From Acidobacteriota bacterium (GTDB taxonomy: Bacteria; Acidobacteriota; Terriglobia; Acidiferrales; UBA7541): a stretch of DNA of 6,736 nucleotides. The translations under genes were made by a program, and so were the position numbers. Positions 6,014-6,736 of this stretch are shown here, piece after piece. The notes beneath the pieces were generated by a model, which saw only the letters and a program-made list of their open reading frames with translations, had not been told where the DNA came from and did no database searches. Every line of letters starts with the position of its first letter. Position 1 is the first letter of the stretch. The stretch spans positions 630-7,365 of the forward strand of contig QHYP01000136.1 of NCBI GenBank assembly GCA_003224195.1, read 5' to 3'.

Positions 6014-6736
6014 GGCTGGAAGCCGCCAGCCCGTAAAAGCGGGCTGCGTTTTTCCCAAAGATCTTGTCTTTTTCTTCGACACTCAAATTTTGCGCGTGAC
6101 CGGCGATGAGCTCCTTGACCTGGGCGTAACTTCCCGCAAGCAGGCAAACCGGCCAGTCAGAGCCAAACATGAGACGATCAGTTCCGAATGCGTCGAAGGC
6201 AACATCGAGATAGAGCTTGAAATCGTCAGCGCGCCAATGATGCCAGTCCGCCTCGGTGAGGAGGCCGGAGAGCTTGCAATAGGCATTCGGATTCGCGCCC
6301 ATCGCCCGCATGTATTCTGTCCAGGGCGAAGATTCTCCCATCCGGATGCGGGGTTTTGCCAGATGATCCAAAACGAATTTCTGGTCCGGAAACTTTTCGA
6401 TCAAACCTAGAGCAGCCGGCAACTGCCGTGGATAAATGAGTATGTCGTAGGTAAACTGAAACTGTCTCAATGACGCGATACCTCGCGTGAAATCGGGCCG
6501 GAGCAGAAACTGATCGTCGGGCTCGGATTGAGCAATGTGACGGAAGCCTCGTAATTTTTCAAAGCGCGCGAGGCGCGCGAGCCGCTCGGCGACATCCGGC
6601 GCGGTCAAACACACCCACCCAACAACTCCTGCAATCGTGGAGTGTTGCGCTGCCAGTTCCAGCAAGAAGAAAGTCTCGTTTTCCGACTGGTCTGCCTGAA
6701 CCGCAACGGAGGCATCCATGCCGTTCGAAGCCAGCT
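5991..6736 (-). CDS. Amidohydrolase-family lactonase, probable L-fucono-1,5-lactonase (5' end outside window)
   Basis: This is a metal-dependent TIM-barrel hydrolase of the amidohydrolase-2 group, expected to open a sugar lactone in the cytoplasm. In the L-fucose pathway it converts L-fuconolactone to L-fuconate after the dehydrogenase step. The frame is open to the right edge: codons reading LASNG precede the first internal Met (6717-6719). In relatives SVAVQADQSE lies about 40-50 residues from the start, so the true start and the first metal ligands (HxH) lie outside. Counting from that Met, visible motifs are GVVGWV (31-36), GFRH (58-61), DHLAKP (118-123), KLSGL (149-153) and GSDWP (186-190); the Asp of the last is the conserved ligand after strand 8. 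KIFGKNAARFYGL closes the barrel as in relatives. The last 23 nt overlap the start of the dehydrogenase gene. L-rhamnonolactone or L-galactonolactone activity is a real alternative. Confidence 0.82.
   Translation of the reverse strand, partial: LASNGMDASVAVQADQSENETFFLLELAAQHSTIAGVVGWVCLTAPDVAERLARLARFEKLRGFRHIAQSEPDDQFLLRPDFTRGIASLRQFQFTYDILIYPRQLPAALGLIEKFPDQKFVLDHLAKPRIRMGESSPWTEYMRAMGANPNAYCKLSGLLTEADWHHWRADDFKLYLDVAFDAFGTDRLMFGSDWPVCLLAGSYAQVKELIAGHAQNLSVEEKDKIFGKNAARFYGLAASSHGSAAQG

Noticed and set aside
6083..6410. Short frames in both orientations over the lactonase region
   Set aside because: They are out of frame with the lactonase, which has clear family motifs (DHLAKP, GSDWP) across the same bases.
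1..6736. CRISPR arrays, tRNA or rRNA genes, transposases
   Set aside because: I found no regularly spaced direct repeats, no cloverleaf-like or rRNA-like sequence, and no transposase motifs on either strand.

Overview
The window looks like part of a Gram-negative soil bacterium of the phylum Acidobacteriota. That placement is an inference from protein style: a large Oar-like TonB-dependent receptor with an N-terminal carboxypeptidase-regulatory-like domain, a secreted GH27 glycosidase, a FucP-family permease and moderately high GC. It is not a phylogenetic result. Both window edges cut through genes.

Layout. (1) Positions 1 to 2015, minus strand: the N-terminal part (about 670 residues) of a TonB-dependent outer-membrane receptor. 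It runs off the left edge and carries one reading-frame break near 1650. (2) Positions 2016 to 2511: a divergent intergenic region of about 0.5 kb. It holds a probable receptor promoter, two copies of the palindrome AACCGGTT, two perfect 17-bp palindromes of 8-1-8 geometry and a possible 17-codon leader ORF. (3) Positions 2512 to 3705, plus strand: an intact, secreted GH27 alpha-galactosidase-type enzyme. (4) Positions 3706 to 3876: the gap between convergent genes, occupied by a nested inverted repeat. (5) Positions 3877 to 6736, minus strand: a compact operon reading, in transcription order, amidohydrolase-family lactonase (5' end outside the window), short-chain dehydrogenase, FucP-type sugar:H+ symporter. 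The dehydrogenase frame is broken near 5411, but its C-terminal 50 codons survive in another frame and end 9 nt before the permease start.

Working model. The lactonase, dehydrogenase and FucP permease match the non-phosphorylating L-fucose route: uptake, oxidation of the sugar to its lactone, then lactone hydrolysis to L-fuconate. Later steps (dehydratase, KDPG-type or hydrolase steps) would lie beyond the right edge. The receptor and the alpha-galactosidase face each other across a shared regulatory region and could import and trim a galactose- and fucose-bearing glycan. That link rests on proximity only.

The most notable points are the two broken frames (TonB receptor and dehydrogenase), a diverged 29-residue tandem duplication between TM7 and TM8 of the permease, the palindrome-rich divergent promoter region, and the long inverted repeat between the convergent genes. 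I found no CRISPR array, RNA gene or transposase, and no clear evidence of a wholly new system.
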